Shown piece after piece: positions 1 through 6,435 of a stretch of 8,952 nucleotides of DNA. Source of the stretch: Clostridia bacterium (GTDB taxonomy: Bacteria > Bacillota_A > Clostridia > Oscillospirales > CAG-272); assembly GCA_017631775.1 (NCBI GenBank), contig JAGBSQ010000127.1, forward strand, positions 1-8,952, in the 5' to 3' direction. Both the position numbers and the translations under genes were made by a program. Position 1 is the stretch's first letter. Each line of letters starts with the position of its first letter. A model generated the notes under the pieces. That model was not told the DNA's origin, did no database searches, and saw only the letters and a program-made list of their open reading frames with translations.

Positions 1-74
1 ACCTCTAAACAAATCGGGAGTAGCATAATAGCGGCTATAATAATTGCCGTTAATTTGTAAAAGAATTTCTTCAT
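1..74 (-). CDS. Partial N-terminus of an exported or membrane protein, runs off the left edge
   Basis: Reading leftward from an ATG at 74, the first 24 codons give MKKFFYKLTAIIIAAIMLLP followed by ICLE, then the window ends. A short basic N-terminus (two Lys, then another Lys) followed by a run of Ile, Ala, Leu and Met is what a signal peptide or first membrane helix looks like. A GAGGTG ribosome binding site at 81-86 sits 6 bases before this ATG. A second ATG at 80 touches the site and is too close to be the preferred start. The gene lies 45 bases beyond the terminator after galM, so it is probably a separate transcript, though I see no convincing -35/-10 pair in front of it. Only the leader is visible, so the function is unknown. 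Confidence 0.6.
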   Translation of the reverse strand, partial: MKKFFYKLTAIIIAAIMLLPICLE

Positions 75-119
75 ATTCATCACCTCACAGCATTTTATGA
101 AGAACGAAGAACAAATATG

Positions 120-152
120 AAAAGCCACCACACGTTATGTGTGATGGCTTTT
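120..152 (-). terminator. Hairpin terminator of the nucleotidyltransferase-galE-galM operon
   Basis: Two 14-base arms (120-133 and 139-152) enclose a 5-base loop. The core is GCCA...TGGC flanked by AAAA/TTTT, and it begins 3 bases after the galM stop. Read as minus-strand RNA, all 14 positions pair if one U-G wobble is allowed. Read as plus-strand RNA, the same position is a C-A mismatch, which favours a leftward role. The T tract is modest leftward (TTTT then CATATTTG) and better rightward (TTTTGTTTTATTT), so it may work both ways. Confidence 0.75.
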
Positions 153-155
153 GTT

Positions 156-1214
156 TTATTTGGTAGAAAATTGATAAATTGTGGTGTAATCGTATTTTTC
201 GCCCGGATTGAGGACAACATCATCAAAATTGGTGTGATTGATGGCATCGGGCATTTTTTGCGTTTCAAGGCAGAATGCCGCCTGCACGCTTGCAGGACAA
301 CCGCCTTTGAGGGGTGCTTCAATCTCCCACATAAAGTTGCCGGTGTAGAACTGAACCGCAGGCTGATTGGTGTAAACCTGCATCAAACGACCGCTGTTAG
401 GTTCATATGCTTCAATGCGAAGCACGGGAGCCTTCGTTTCTCCGCCTGCAAAGCAGAGGCAATGGTCATAGCCGCCCGCAAGCTTCATATCGGGATTTTC
501 AAGATCGAAATCTGCACCAATGGTCTTGGGCTCGCGGAAATCAAACGGAGTTCCTTCAACCGAACGGATCTCACCCGTGGGAATGAGGTTTTCGTCGGTG
601 GGAATATATCTGTCTGCATCCATTTGTAAAACGTGGTCAAAAATCTTGCCCGAGGAAAATCCGCCAAGATTGAAGTAAGCGTGATTGGTAAGGTTTACGA
701 CTGTTTTCTTATCGGTTGTTGCTTCGTAATGAATGGACAATGCATTGGAACGTGTCAAGGTGTAAGTAACCGTTACATTAAGGGTACCGGGATAGTTCTC
801 GTCACCGTCTTGAGAAACGAGGTTGAGAACCAAGCGCGGCTCTTCGCCGTCTTCTGCTTTCGCATTCCAAACCTTGTGCGAGAAACCGACCTTGCCGCCG
901 TGCAAGGAGTTGCTATTGTTGTTTTGGTAGATTTGATACTCGTTTCCGTCAAGTTGGAATTTACCCTTTGCAATGCGATTGCAAACACGGCCAACAAGAG
1001 CACCAAGATATCCGGGAGCCAAAACGTAGTCGCGCAAGGAATCGTAGCCTGCAACAACGTCGGTCATGCGACCGAGTCTGTCGGGAACGCAAATCTCAAC
1101 GATCGCGCCGCCAAACTCGCAAATGCGAACGGTCATTCCTGCCTCATTTTTCAAAAGGTAGTTATAAACGTCGCGACCGTCGTCCATTGTTCCAAAATAA
1201 TGTTTTGTAATCAT
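156..1214 (-). CDS. galM: Aldose 1-epimerase (galactose mutarotase)
   Basis: This cytoplasmic enzyme interconverts the alpha and beta anomers of galactose and glucose. The 352-residue product has the usual family length. The residues known from bacterial GalM can be placed: Arg80 in NRIAKG, His105 in SLHGG, His178 in NLTNHAYFNLGG, Asp250 in GGYDHC and the catalytic base Glu317 in FCLETQ. There is no signal peptide. The ATG at 1214 lies 3 bases after the galE stop, with a GGAG at 1223-1226 inside the end of galE, so translation is probably coupled to galE. It is the last gene of a leftward operon and is followed at once by a hairpin terminator. Family assignment is firm. The exact sugar preference is inferred from the galE neighbour. 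Confidence 0.95.
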   Translation of the reverse strand: MITKHYFGTMDDGRDVYNYLLKNEAGMTVRICEFGGAIVEICVPDRLGRMTDVVAGYDSLRDYVLAPGYLGALVGRVCNRIAKGKFQLDGNEYQIYQNNNSNSLHGGKVGFSHKVWNAKAEDGEEPRLVLNLVSQDGDENYPGTLNVTVTYTLTRSNALSIHYEATTDKKTVVNLTNHAYFNLGGFSSGKIFDHVLQMDADRYIPTDENLIPTGEIRSVEGTPFDFREPKTIGADFDLENPDMKLAGGYDHCLCFAGGETKAPVLRIEAYEPNSGRLMQVYTNQPAVQFYTGNFMWEIEAPLKGGCPASVQAAFCLETQKMPDAINHTNFDDVVLNPGEKYDYTTIYQFSTK

Positions 1215-1217
1215 TCT

Positions 1218-2237
1218 TTATTCTCCGTCGTAGCCGTTGGGATTTTTCTTCATCCAGTTTGCAAGGTCTCGGCACATATCGTCAAGGTCGTTCTCCGCCT
1301 TCCAACCAAGCACCTCATAAGCCTTGGTGGGATCTGCGTAGCAGGTGTCAATATCACCGGGGCGGCGAGGAGCGATCTTATACGCTACCTTAAGTCCGGT
1401 TGCCTTTTCATAGGCAGAAACGATATCGAGAACAGAATATCCCGTGCCGGTACCTACGTTGAAGTATTCTACCTCATTGACCTTTGTTGCACGCTCAAGT
1501 GCCTTGAGATGTGCTTTTGCAAGGTCTACAACGTGAATGTAGTCACGTACGCCGGTGCCGTCATGAGTGGGATAGTCATTGCCAAATACAGAAAGATAAG
1601 GCAGCTGTCCTGCGGCAACCTTTGCAACGTAAGGCAAAAGATTGTTCGGAATTCCCTTGGGGTTTTCACCGATCAAGCCACTCTTGTGTGCGCCGATGGG
1701 ATTGAAATAACGAAGAATGGAAATGCTCCAAGAATTATCAGAGATCCAAAAATCCTTGAGGATCTTTTCGATCATCAACTTGGTTTGACCGTAAGGATTG
1801 GTAGCAGAGAGATCGAAATCTTCGCGAATCGGTACGCTCTTAGGCGCGCCGTAAACGGTTGCCGAAGAGGAAAATACAATTCTCTTGGCATCATACTTTG
1901 CCATCAGCTCGAGCAGATTGAGGGTGCTGAGCAGGTTGTTGTAATAATAGAGACCGGGCATTTGTACAGACTCGCCAACAGCCTTCAGTCCTGCAAAATG
2001 AATTGCGGAATCAATATCGGGGTTCTCTTGGAAAACGGTTTCAAGAGCCGCCTTATCGCACATATCGACCTCGTAAACCTTAAAATCCTTGCCGGTAATC
2101 TCTTTTACACGCTCGATGGCCTTGGGAGAGCTGTTGCAATAGTTATCAACAACAATAATTTCGTATCCTGCATTCAAAAATTCAACCGCGGTGTGAGAGC
2201 CGATAAAACCGGCACCGCCTGTAATCAAAATAGACAT
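1218..2237 (-). CDS. galE: UDP-glucose 4-epimerase
   Basis: This NAD-dependent short-chain dehydrogenase-type epimerase interconverts UDP-glucose and UDP-galactose in the cytoplasm. The 339-residue product starts with the Rossmann motif TGGAGFIGSH (residues 6-15), has Asp31 to bind the NAD ribose, SSSATVYG (123-130) with the catalytic Ser, and the YxxxK pair Tyr149/Lys153 in NPYGQTK. RYFNPIGAH (177-185) is also characteristic. Length and positions match the E. coli enzyme closely. An AGGAAAG site at 2244-2250 lies 6 bases before the ATG. It follows the nucleotidyltransferase by 24 bases and precedes galM by 3, so all three are one transcript. Activity on N-acetylated UDP-hexoses as well is possible and cannot be read from sequence. 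Confidence 0.96.
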   Translation of the reverse strand: MSILITGGAGFIGSHTAVEFLNAGYEIIVVDNYCNSSPKAIERVKEITGKDFKVYEVDMCDKAALETVFQENPDIDSAIHFAGLKAVGESVQMPGLYYYNNLLSTLNLLELMAKYDAKRIVFSSSATVYGAPKSVPIREDFDLSATNPYGQTKLMIEKILKDFWISDNSWSISILRYFNPIGAHKSGLIGENPKGIPNNLLPYVAKVAAGQLPYLSVFGNDYPTHDGTGVRDYIHVVDLAKAHLKALERATKVNEVEYFNVGTGTGYSVLDIVSAYEKATGLKVAYKIAPRRPGDIDTCYADPTKAYEVLGWKAENDLDDMCRDLANWMKKNPNGYDGE

Positions 2238-2261
2238 TTTATACTTTCCTTTCGAAAATCA

Positions 2262-3173
2262 TCAATCCCAAAGACGTTCGGGGTATTCACCTGCATCGAT
2301 CAGAGCGCGAAGAGCGTTCTTTACGCGTTCCTTATCCTCGGGATAGGTCACGCCCTGCCATACCGAAGTGGTGGGATATACTTTAACGTCGCAAACGCCA
2401 CTCTTTTGCTGATCGTCTACGGCAGAAGGCAGATAGTATTCCGCCTTGAGAGGATTGGAACCGATATTGTCAAGAAATTCGGCAAGTCCTGCGTCAAGTT
2501 TTTCAAAAATTTCGGGAGTAAAGCCCCAGCAGTTCATGGAAACGATGGTGTCGAACGGAATGTCGACCCAGGTTTCTTCATCTTCTGCAAGATATGCTGC
2601 GCAGTCTTCTTTTTTCATGATCTTTGTGCGCTCGGTAACGCTCTTGAGAATGCCGTTTTCGCCAACCTCACATTGGCCGCGAGATACGGTACCGTTTTCG
2701 GTAAGGGTGTTGCCAAGAGCAAAACCGACCATGCAGTGGTGTGCAATGCCACCCTCGCAATTTGCAATTTTGAGATGCTTGCCAAGCTGCATAAAGGTAT
2801 CTCTGCCATAAAAATCGTCGGCATTGATAACGCCAAAATTCTCTTTTACAACGTCTTTTACACAGTAGATTGCATGAGCGGTGCCAAGAGGCTTTGTGCG
2901 GCCCTCGGGAGCTGTGTAGCCTTTGGGCAGAGTATCCATCTTTTGGAATGCATATTCCACTTGGATTTTTTCTGCAATACGGTTGCCGATCGTCTCGCGG
3001 AAAAGCTCAAGGTTTTCTTCTTTGATGATGAAAACGACCTTGTCAAATCCCGCTTTGATTGCATCGTAAATAGAAAAATCGATAATAAAATTACCGGCAT
3101 CGTTCATGGGATCGAGCTGCTTAAGACCGCCATAGCGAGAGCCCATTCCTGCCGCCAAAATAACAAGAGTCAT
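2262..3173 (-). CDS. Nucleotidyltransferase (sugar-1-phosphate NTP transferase fold)
   Basis: This is a 303-residue cytoplasmic member of the NTP transferase family, whose members join a sugar phosphate or similar substrate to a nucleotide with release of pyrophosphate. The N-terminal nucleotide-binding loop LAAGMGSRYGGLKQL (residues 6-20) carries the GxGxR...K signature. LGTAH is at 96-100 and the metal-binding NADDFYG at 117-123. The N-terminus does not match the classical GalU start (about IPAAGLGTR). First place in an operon with galE and galM suggests that it makes UDP-glucose or UDP-galactose from the hexose 1-phosphate, but this is inference and other substrates are possible. The ATG at 3173 is preceded by AGGGGGA at 3182-3188 with 8-base spacing, and a good promoter lies at 3206-3234. 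Confidence 0.85.
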   Translation of the reverse strand: MTLVILAAGMGSRYGGLKQLDPMNDAGNFIIDFSIYDAIKAGFDKVVFIIKEENLELFRETIGNRIAEKIQVEYAFQKMDTLPKGYTAPEGRTKPLGTAHAIYCVKDVVKENFGVINADDFYGRDTFMQLGKHLKIANCEGGIAHHCMVGFALGNTLTENGTVSRGQCEVGENGILKSVTERTKIMKKEDCAAYLAEDEETWVDIPFDTIVSMNCWGFTPEIFEKLDAGLAEFLDNIGSNPLKAEYYLPSAVDDQQKSGVCDVKVYPTTSVWQGVTYPEDKERVKNALRALIDAGEYPERLWD

Positions 3174-3205
3174 GGCTGTTATCCCCCTATAATGTTATTG
3201 TCTTT

Positions 3206-3234
3206 ATTATACACCATCATATGCGCGCGGTCAA
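3206..3234 (-). promoter_or_regulatory. Sigma-70/SigA promoter of the nucleotidyltransferase-galE-galM operon
   Basis: On the minus strand, TTGACC (3234 to 3229) and a perfect TATAAT (3211 to 3206) are separated by exactly 17 bases. This puts the transcript start near 3199 and leaves a leader of about 25 bases containing the AGGGGGA site. It faces away from the promoter at 3298-3326, and the two -35 boxes are 63 bases apart, so one bound protein could affect both. Confidence 0.8.
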
Positions 3235-3266
3235 GGGGATTTAAAAAAATTGAATAGATTTTCCCC

Positions 3267-3287
3267 AAAATTAAATGTAAAATTAAA
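3267..3287. repeat. AT-rich direct repeat upstream of the regulator promoter, possible UP element or operator
   Basis: AAAATTAAA occurs twice (3267-3275 and 3279-3287) with TGT between, a 12-base period. It ends 10 bases before the -35 box of the rightward promoter. The overlapping span 3271-3286 also has TTAA at both ends as a weak inverted pair. The place suits an UP element or a site for the Crp/Fnr-type regulator encoded just downstream, but the inside of the weak palindrome does not match a typical Crp or Fnr site. Simple AT richness could explain it. Confidence 0.25.
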
Positions 3288-3297
3288 CTCCTCCCTA

Positions 3298-3326
3298 TTG
3301 ACAATCATGCTAAAATGTGTTATAAT
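3298..3326 (+). promoter_or_regulatory. Consensus extended -10 SigA promoter of the Crp/Fnr-ABC operon
   Basis: TTGACA (3298-3303) and TATAAT (3321-3326) both match consensus perfectly with a 17-base spacer. TG at 3318-3319 adds an extended -10 element. Transcription should start near 3333, giving a leader of about 24 bases before the ATG at 3357. The in-frame ATG at 3315 lies inside the spacer, upstream of the transcript start, and so cannot be the translated start from this promoter. Confidence 0.9.
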
Positions 3327-3341
3327 TGTCTCATACGATAC

Positions 3342-3350
3342 AAAAGGTGG
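3342..3350 (+). promoter_or_regulatory. Ribosome binding site that fixes the regulator start at 3357
   Basis: AAAAGGTGG lies 6 bases before the ATG at 3357, the usual spacing. No such site could serve the upstream ATG at 3315, which is also outside the predicted transcript. Short arms ATAC and GTAT flank the site and could form a 4-bp stem around it, but this is too short to call a switch. Confidence 0.75.
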
Positions 3351-3356
3351 TATTTT

Positions 3357-4025
3357 ATGGCTTTAACAAAAAAAGAAAGCGAAAAGATTTTCTCAAGTCC
3401 CATTTTTGAAGGGGTTGATTTTTTGCAAGCCGCCGCTATATTTGAACGAGGCGGTTGCGTTGCTATTGATTTTGAAGACGGCGATTGCATTCTTTCACCC
3501 GGAGAGACCTCGCACAAGGCAGGTATCTTTCTATCCGGCGAAGCGGTTGCCACTACAACTGACGACACCAAAAACGCACTCTTGCGATTTTTTGGAGCAG
3601 GTGACTTTTTTGGCATTGCAAATCTTTTTACAAACGAAGCTTACGTCAGCTCGATCAGAGCAAAAAAGAAGTGCCGCGTTTACTTTTTTACCGAACAAGC
3701 CATTCGCGACTTGCTTGAAAACGACAAGACCTTTTTATACAACTACCTTCGCTTTTTATCCGGCAGAATTTGCTATCTCAACCGCAAAATTCGCTATTTG
3801 ACCGCAGGATCTGCAGAAAGAAGACTTGCCCTGTATCTTTCCTCCTTCGGTCAGCAAACGGTAGAGCTCGATGCCTCCATCTCTTCTCTTTCGGAGTTGT
3901 TGGACATTGGCCGTGCATCACTTTACCGCGCGTTTGATACGCTCATAGCCGACGGATGTATCGAAAAAGACGGACGAACGATCCGCATTCTCGATCCCGA
4001 AGCAATCACAAAGAATTATCAATAA
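3357..4025 (+). CDS. Crp/Fnr-family transcriptional regulator
   Basis: This is a 222-residue protein with the family layout: a beta-barrel effector domain (about 30-115), a long dimerisation helix (about 116-150) and a C-terminal winged helix-turn-helix (about 175-210) whose recognition helix includes IGRASLYRAFDTLI. The cytoplasmic protein should bind DNA as a dimer. There is no N-terminal cysteine cluster as in Fnr. The barrel segment GDFFGIANLF followed by SSIRAK lacks the Arg-Ser pair that holds cAMP in Crp, so cAMP is an unlikely signal. The start at 3357 is chosen because the longer frame would begin inside the promoter. It is the first gene of the operon, 36 bases before the substrate-binding protein, so it probably controls the transporter and perhaps itself. 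Its effector is unknown. Confidence 0.9.
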   Translation: MALTKKESEKIFSSPIFEGVDFLQAAAIFERGGCVAIDFEDGDCILSPGETSHKAGIFLSGEAVATTTDDTKNALLRFFGAGDFFGIANLFTNEAYVSSIRAKKKCRVYFFTEQAIRDLLENDKTFLYNYLRFLSGRICYLNRKIRYLTAGSAERRLALYLSSFGQQTVELDASISSLSELLDIGRASLYRAFDTLIADGCIEKDGRTIRILDPEAITKNYQ

Positions 4026-4061
4026 AACAAATAAAACATCAAAAGAAAGGAATATTTCACT

Positions 4062-5075
4062 ATGAAAACACGTTTTATCTCCATTTGCCTTGCTGTTATT
4101 TTGCTCCTCTCGATGTGCTCTTGCTCGTTTGTAAGAGAAAATAACGATCCCGAACCCGAAACCACTATGATCAACGTTTATACCCTCAACGGCACTACCG
4201 GCTTTGGCATGGCCAAAATGATGAGTGATACAAAGGTTGGCAACGGTGCTTGCAATTACACCTTCTCGGTGCAAAGTGACGCCTCCTACGTTACCGCAGC
4301 TCTTTTGAACGGTAGCGCTGATATCGCAGCTCTGCCCACCAATGCGGCAGCAAACGTTTACAACAAATCCGAGGGCGGCGTTGTTGTTCTCGCAGTTAAT
4401 ACCCTCGGTTGCCTCTATCTTTTGACCAATCAAAACGCCACCGTTACCTCTTTTGAGGATCTTCGCGGAAAGACCGTTTACGTTCCCGCACAAAACCCCA
4501 CCTTTATTTTCACTTATCTCTGCCAACAAAACGGCTTGACAGTTGGTGAGGACATCACCATCAACTCCTCCACCTACGCGCAACCCGCAGCCCTGAAGGA
4601 TGCCGTTGCTGCAGGTCTTGTTGAAATCGCAGTACTCCCCGAGCCCATGGTAACGATCGCTATTAACACCGCAAAAAGCGCAGGTGAAGGAACTGTGATC
4701 ACCAATGCTATGGACCTTACTGCCGAATGGAACAAGGTTGCTCCCGAGGGCTCTCTGGTGCAAGGTTGCATCGTTGTTCGCCGCGCTTTCCTTGAGGAGC
4801 ACGCCGACCTCGTAGAAACCTTTTTGAAGGAATATAAGGCTTCGATCGAATTCCTTTCCACCAACCTTGACGAAGCTTCTCAAATGATTGTTGACAACGG
4901 CATTTTTGCCAATGCCAACGTAGCAAAAAAGGCGCTGCCCAATTGCAACGTATGCTATTTGGACGGTGCAGAGATGAAGTCTGCTATGCAAACCTACCTT
5001 AGCGTTATCTTCGGCATTGCTCCTGCATCGGTTGGCGGAAAGCTCCCTGCAGATGCCTTCTACTACACAAAATAA
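4062..5075 (+). CDS. ABC transporter substrate-binding lipoprotein (SsuA/NrtA/NMT1-like)
   Basis: This is the 337-residue ligand receptor of an importer, expected to be anchored to the outer face of the membrane. The leader (residues 1-20) has Lys2 and Arg4 followed by a hydrophobic run ending LLLSMCSC. Cys21 is the likely lipidated residue and Cys19 is an alternative. An acidic linker (DPEPETT) follows, then the periplasmic-binding fold with a ligand-site pattern seen in sulfonate/nitrate/pyrimidine-precursor receptors: NGTTGFGMAKMM near the start, NGSADIAALPTNAA around 82-95, LRGKTVYVPAQN around 135-148 and VLPEP near 193. The AAAGAAAGG at 4042-4050 is 11 bases before the ATG, slightly far. 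No TPP riboswitch precedes it. The family covers sulfonate, taurine, nitrate, thiamine-precursor and other ligands, so the substrate is open. Confidence 0.88.
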   Translation: MKTRFISICLAVILLLSMCSCSFVRENNDPEPETTMINVYTLNGTTGFGMAKMMSDTKVGNGACNYTFSVQSDASYVTAALLNGSADIAALPTNAAANVYNKSEGGVVVLAVNTLGCLYLLTNQNATVTSFEDLRGKTVYVPAQNPTFIFTYLCQQNGLTVGEDITINSSTYAQPAALKDAVAAGLVEIAVLPEPMVTIAINTAKSAGEGTVITNAMDLTAEWNKVAPEGSLVQGCIVVRRAFLEEHADLVETFLKEYKASIEFLSTNLDEASQMIVDNGIFANANVAKKALPNCNVCYLDGAEMKSAMQTYLSVIFGIAPASVGGKLPADAFYYTK

Positions 5076-5087
5076 GACAAAACAGCG

Positions 5088-5852
5088 ATGAAAACACTTA
5101 AAAAAATAGGCCGCGCACTTCTTGTGGCGGCCTTTTGGCTGGGTGTGTGGGCACTTGCCGCATACAGATTTGGCAAGCCGTTGCTATTCCCATCTCCTCT
5201 CTCGGTTCTAAAAACCTTGGGCGAGCTTTTGCAAACAAAGGAATTTTATTTGACAACTGCAAACTCCATTGGCAACATTCTTTTGGGAACGCTCACAGCA
5301 ACGCTTTGCGCCATTCTTTTGGCGGCACTTACCTCACACGTTCGTTTTTTGAGAGAACTGATACACCCCGTAATGGCGGTTGTAAAAGCCACTCCCGTAG
5401 CATCCTTCATCATTTTGATGTTGCTCTTCTTGGGGCCTGTAAAGATCCCTGCTTTTATCACTTTTTTGATCGTTTTACCCATTGTTTGGACAAATCTTGA
5501 CGCCGGCATTCAAAGCATTGATCCCAAATTGGAAGAAGTAACCAAAATGTACCGTTTTTCCTTTAAAAAACGCCTGCATGTGTTGATTTTCCCCTCGGTC
5601 AAGCCCTATTTCCTTTCTGCTTGTAAGACCGCAATAGGCCTTGCTTGGAAGGCCGGAGTTGCCGCCGAAATCATTGCAATGCCTCCCCAAACGATTGGCA
5701 CCATGATTGGTGAAGCAAAGCTTTATATTATGAGTTCGGAAATGTTTGCATGGACGCTGACAGTTGTGCTTTTGAGCCTTGCCATTGAGTTCGGTGTCTC
5801 TTATCTCTTTACAAAATTTGATGCAACAACTGTAAAAAAGGAGGGCGTTTGA
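5088..5852 (+). CDS. ABC transporter permease (SsuC/TauC-like)
   Basis: This 254-residue inner-membrane channel subunit should work as a homodimer. Hydrophobic stretches suggest six helices at about 8-26, 60-84, 96-116, 118-138, 180-200 and 218-243. The cytoplasmic coupling (EAA-type) loop lies at about 147-172 (DPKLEEVTKMYRFS, then the PSVKPYF region), and the following KTAIGLAWKAGVAAEII is typical of the sulfonate/nitrate/taurine permease group. The ATG is 12 bases after the receptor stop, and the bases before it (AAAACAGCG) contain no good ribosome binding site, so it probably depends on ribosomes finishing the receptor gene. The ATPase gene starts 1 base after its stop. Confidence 0.92.
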   Translation: MKTLKKIGRALLVAAFWLGVWALAAYRFGKPLLFPSPLSVLKTLGELLQTKEFYLTTANSIGNILLGTLTATLCAILLAALTSHVRFLRELIHPVMAVVKATPVASFIILMLLFLGPVKIPAFITFLIVLPIVWTNLDAGIQSIDPKLEEVTKMYRFSFKKRLHVLIFPSVKPYFLSACKTAIGLAWKAGVAAEIIAMPPQTIGTMIGEAKLYIMSSEMFAWTLTVVLLSLAIEFGVSYLFTKFDATTVKKEGV

Positions 5853-5853
5853 T

Positions 5854-6435
5854 ATGCTGAAAATAACAAATCTCGCCTTCGCTTATGACAAAAAAAACAT
5901 TTTTGAGAACCTTTCTCTGCATCTTGAAAAGGGCGAGATCCTTGCCGTTATGGGACCTTCCGGATATGGCAAAACCACCCTTTTGGGGCTTGTATCCGGA
6001 CTTCTCAAGTCGCAAAAAGGCGAGGTGGAAAACACATTTGAAAAAATCGCCTATGTTTTTCAAGAACCCCGCCTCTTTCCCTGGTTGACAGTAAAAGAAA
6101 ACCTGCTTGCCGTAATGGATGAAAAGGACAAGAGTGCCGAGAAGACCGTTATTGAATGCCTTCGTTTTGTCGGCCTTTCGGATTCTCTCGATAAATATCC
6201 CGATGAGCTTTCGGGTGGCATGAAGAGTCGCGCATCCTTGGCACGTGCGCTTGCTTTTGGCGGTGACCTCTTCCTTTTAGACGAGCCATTTGCCGCACTT
6301 GACGAGGACTTGCGCAATGATCTTTTGGTCAAGCTCAAGGAATATCTGCGCGCTCACAACGCGTCCGCCATTCTTGTTACCCATAATAAGGAGGATGCCG
6401 AAAAGCTTGCCGATCGCATTCTTTTACTCCCCTAA
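5854..6435 (+). CDS. ABC transporter ATP-binding protein (SsuB/TauB-like, short)
   Basis: This 193-residue cytoplasmic ATPase powers the importer. All core motifs are present in order: Walker A GPSGYGKTT (34-42), Q-loop VFQEPRLFPWLTV (68-80), signature LSGGM (119-123), Walker B LFLLDEP (139-145), D-loop AALD (147-150) and the switch His177 in VTHN. Two features stand out. Tyr38 sits where Ser, Cys or Ala is usual in the Walker A loop, and the protein ends right after the last strand (DRILLLP), about 50 residues short of typical SsuB proteins, so the C-terminal extension is missing. An AAGGAGG at 5838-5844 lies 9 bases before the ATG, inside the end of the permease. Its last 4 bases overlap the end of the convergent deacetylase gene. 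The catalytic set is intact, so it should be functional. Confidence 0.92.
   Translation: MLKITNLAFAYDKKNIFENLSLHLEKGEILAVMGPSGYGKTTLLGLVSGLLKSQKGEVENTFEKIAYVFQEPRLFPWLTVKENLLAVMDEKDKSAEKTVIECLRFVGLSDSLDKYPDELSGGMKSRASLARALAFGGDLFLLDEPFAALDEDLRNDLLVKLKEYLRAHNASAILVTHNKEDAEKLADRILLLP

Noticed and set aside
633..3257. Plus-strand open frame of 874 codons
   Set aside because: It runs codon-for-codon antisense to galM, galE and the nucleotidyltransferase, whose motifs are clear. Its product is rich in Cys, Asn and Val with no recognisable domain, and codon avoidance explains the openness.
3236..3265. GGGGA...TCCCC inverted pair between the divergent promoters
   Set aside because: The arms pair over only 5 bases with a long loop of 20 or more bases, and there is no further symmetry.
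3315..3356. Upstream ATG start for the Crp/Fnr gene
   Set aside because: It lies inside the promoter spacer before the expected transcript start and has no ribosome site.
4055..4067. Perfect inverted repeat TTTCA-CTA-TGAAA over the start codon of the receptor gene
   Set aside because: A 5-bp arm in AT-rich sequence at a start codon followed by AAA is easily due to chance, and it does not match a known Crp/Fnr site.
3918..4991. Minus-strand open frame of 357 codons
   Set aside because: It is the in-register antisense of the substrate-binding protein gene, which has a lipobox, a ribosome site and operon context. No domain is seen in the antisense product.
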